NCBI GenBank assembly: GCA_977017575.1
Contig: CDRNVI010000059.1
Coordinates: 124,001-188,000, forward strand
Length of the DNA stretch: 64,000 nt
Reading direction: 5' to 3'
Source: Paramoeba atlantica
Lineage: Eukaryota; Discosea
The position numbers were made by a program, and so were the translations under genes. The notes under the pieces were generated by a model. That model was not told the DNA's origin. It searched no databases and saw only the letters and a list, made by a program, of their open reading frames with translations. Shown one piece after another: positions 62,174 through 64,000 of the stretch (the first letter of the stretch is position 1; the number at the start of each line of letters is the position of its first letter).

Positions 62174-62440
62174 CTAGGAAGGTGGTTCCTTCAAATACCA
62201 TGCGGATGTCTTGCAGGATACGGCAATTGCGCGAGGCTCCATTTCGGCCAAGACACCCATTCACGAGTTCCCCGTAAAATTTCATGTGCGCCTCTCGGTT
62301 TGTTTCGTTCGAGTCGGTAGTGCCGCCACGAAATCTTATTTCGTCCTTTGACTTAGTGTTAGCCGACTCAATCGTATTAGTGTGAGCCCCTGTTGCTGAT
62401 ACCCACTCCTTCGGAAGGAGTCCTTCCTCTAGTTTACACG
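62174..62440 (-). pseudogene. Merlin/ISXO2-type transposase fragment, minus strand
   Basis: The minus-strand frame reads LPKEWVSATGAHTNTIESAN followed by TKSKDEIRFRGG, and ends with a stop at 62174-62176. It aligns with the fragment at 32065-32439 (WVTEEGVHTNTVECANS, KREGG). Only the last third of the protein is left. Confidence 0.65.
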
Positions 62441-62559
62441 TTCATGGCGTAACTACTTGCTCAAACATACGTATGCTAGCTACGTACGTATGCTAACAGT
62501 AAGACTCAGAGAGAAAACTGAAGGATCTCCCCAGGCAATGCGCCCTACCCCTCCTGCGG

Positions 62560-63681
62560 CTATGCGGCAGCCCGCGCTGGAATTATATGGTGCGGACGCA
62601 CGAACCCCCGGTCACCAAGATGGCCAATAAACAAATTGACTGTGCCATCAAGGCGTGCTCTGAAGCCTTACTCGGAGGGATGGACCCCCTTGGAAAGTCG
62701 CCGTTCTCAAATCCCCTTTTTACGGCGGACTTCCTAGGAACCATTCCTTTCGAGCACAAAGGTGAGGACATGCAGGGAAAAGTCAAAAACGCCCTCTAAA
62801 GACTCACTCAGGGTACGCCAGCCAAGGAGCTGAGACGCAGCTTCTGTGAGGCGGCCATCCAGAAGGCCCCCTCGGCCACGCATTTGGTCTGTATGAGACA
62901 GATTCAAAACATCCACTCTACCAAATAGATGAATGCGTGGCCGAACAGGCCGGAATACTACATGCGGGACCCCGAGTGGGAAACAGCGGCCCGCCTTCGG
63001 TACTTGGTCTCCCCGACCTCCGAACCTGAACTACAGTGCGTGTGCGGCGCCACCCTCAGGAACGAGGATTTTTGCGTCCACGCGCTGGACTGCAAGAAGG
63101 TCAGGGGCAAGACCCAAGCCTCCCGACATAAAGTAGTTAAGGAAACCTTCCGAAACCTCCTAAACAACTATGGTTTCTCTCCAGACCTTTGCGAACCCAG
63201 GTTCGACAACGGTCGAGGTCCTGACATATGCTTCCAACTGGGCCGGAAGCTCGCCCTTGTGGACGTCACCGTGGTCAACCCACTGGCCCCGTCTTACGTA
63301 GACAAGGAGGCCACCCATCCCTCTTATACACTGAGGATGGCGGAAGGCAACAAGCGCCGCGCCCATGACGAGATGGCGGCCGCCAGAGGGATGGATTTTT
63401 TCCCCCTGGCCTTCACCACCTATGGGGTGCCTGGCCCAGAGACCCTCAATTTTCTCAAAAGGGTGGCCAGAGCACACACGTCCGACAGGGCCGGATGTCT
63501 CTCTCACCTTCTGATGGCTATGGGAGTAGCCATCCTGAAGGGCAATGCCCAGATAGTGCATCGGCGGTACAGGATTGGTACCGTCGCGGGGTGCGTTAAC
63601 TGGGGTAGGAGCGGGGGTGAATGTGTTTCTATATTTTTTTTTCTACCTATATATAGATTATGTAAACTAATATGCGTATAA
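62560..63681 (+). mobile_element. 3' fragment of an endonuclease-type non-LTR retrotransposon
   Basis: Frame 62929-63681 has a zinc knuckle (CVCGATLRNEDFCVHALDC) followed by RHKVVKETFRNLL, then GRGPDICFQLGRKLALVDVT with the PD...D core of the restriction-like endonuclease found at the C-terminus of R2/CRE-type LINEs. Upstream frames (62587-62799 and after) contain related coding sequence (DCAIKACSEALLGG, KELRRSFCEAAIQKAP) broken by stops. No reverse-transcriptase motif is seen in the window, so the copy is 5'-truncated or decayed. G+C-rich compared with its flanks. Kinetoplastid CRE/SLACS elements have this domain type and target spliced-leader genes. Confidence 0.65.
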
Positions 63682-64000
63682 AACTGATCAGCAATTTTGT
63701 CCCCCTGTACACGGGCATACCTATTTTTCCTCATATTCAATGTATTCTTGTGCTCGAGTTCCGTGATGGGATTTCCTTCCGCAATAGACTCGTTGTGCAT
63801 CAAGTTTGTGGCATTTCCACTATTTTGAGATTGCAGTGTTCTCTGTTAATATGATCATAGAGAAACTTAGCTCTGAGGCAGACACAAAGTCATCACAGAT
63901 TTAGGCAAGTATCTGGTTTCGGCATCAAAATTAATACGCAGAATGAAAACAGAATGGAAGCTAAAATCTCAAATCGAAGTAAAAAAGTATGGGTAATAAA
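63682..64000. other. Right edge, no gene recognised
   Basis: 319 bp of A+T-rich sequence after the retrotransposon fragment; nothing recognised. Confidence 0.35.

Overview
The window looks like a chromosome piece from a euglenozoan flagellate, most likely a kinetoplastid or close relative (a prokinetoplastid such as a Perkinsela-like lineage fits, but that is inference). Reasons: every gene that looks like a working host gene lies on the + strand across 64 kb, including 13 unrelated single-copy genes; none needs an intron; many start codons sit just after a pyrimidine-rich stretch ending in AG, as expected of spliced-leader trans-splicing; and a box C/D snoRNA is reiterated in tandem. No rRNA or clean tRNA gene was seen.

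Housekeeping layer: CDC48/p97 AAA ATPase (7931), a histone-fold-like protein (10644), a possible mitochondrial bL19-like ribosomal protein (22143), tRNA pseudouridine synthase PUS1/TruA (39510), a membrane-anchored M16 insulinase-type peptidase (51841), the splicing factor CWC22 (55680), a ribosomal-L1-domain protein of the RSL1D1/UTP30/Cic1 type (59605), a pRiA4b-ORF3 domain protein with a histone-H1-like lysine tail (44952), and several proteins of unknown function (2782, 4232, 27474, 48353, 51148).

LRR layer: at least 12 complete and 2 broken members of one local family of leucine-rich-repeat proteins are scattered between these genes (6539, 12404, 13812, 15554 broken, 20992, 22819, 25197 broken, 29825, 36158, 38496, 41152, 42100, 46496, 61162). 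They share a short N-terminus, a plant-like LRRNT_2-type cap (KVRGA.LP.E...SW....C.W.GV.C) and about 23-residue repeats of the form LPxxLxxLxLxxNxFxGxxDL. One block, LRR gene plus bL19-like gene, exists twice; one copy of the second gene is cut by a mariner fragment.

Mobile layer: the gaps are full of DNA transposon remains: a hAT-type element with an exact 8-bp target duplication that carries a mariner element and a small TA-flanked MITE inside it (123-2022), other Tc1/mariner pieces, a hAT-like transposase ORF, PIF/Harbinger and Merlin/ISXO2 remnants, foldback MITEs, and a 3' fragment of an endonuclease-bearing non-LTR retrotransposon at the right end. One Tc1 element carries a near-perfect 107-bp inverted duplication of the start of its own transposase gene.

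Most notable: the three-copy C/D snoRNA array whose guide is complementary to a universal LSU rRNA stretch, the LRR family and its recombination products, the nested transposons, the Tc1 hairpin, and the pRiA4b/H1-tail fusion.
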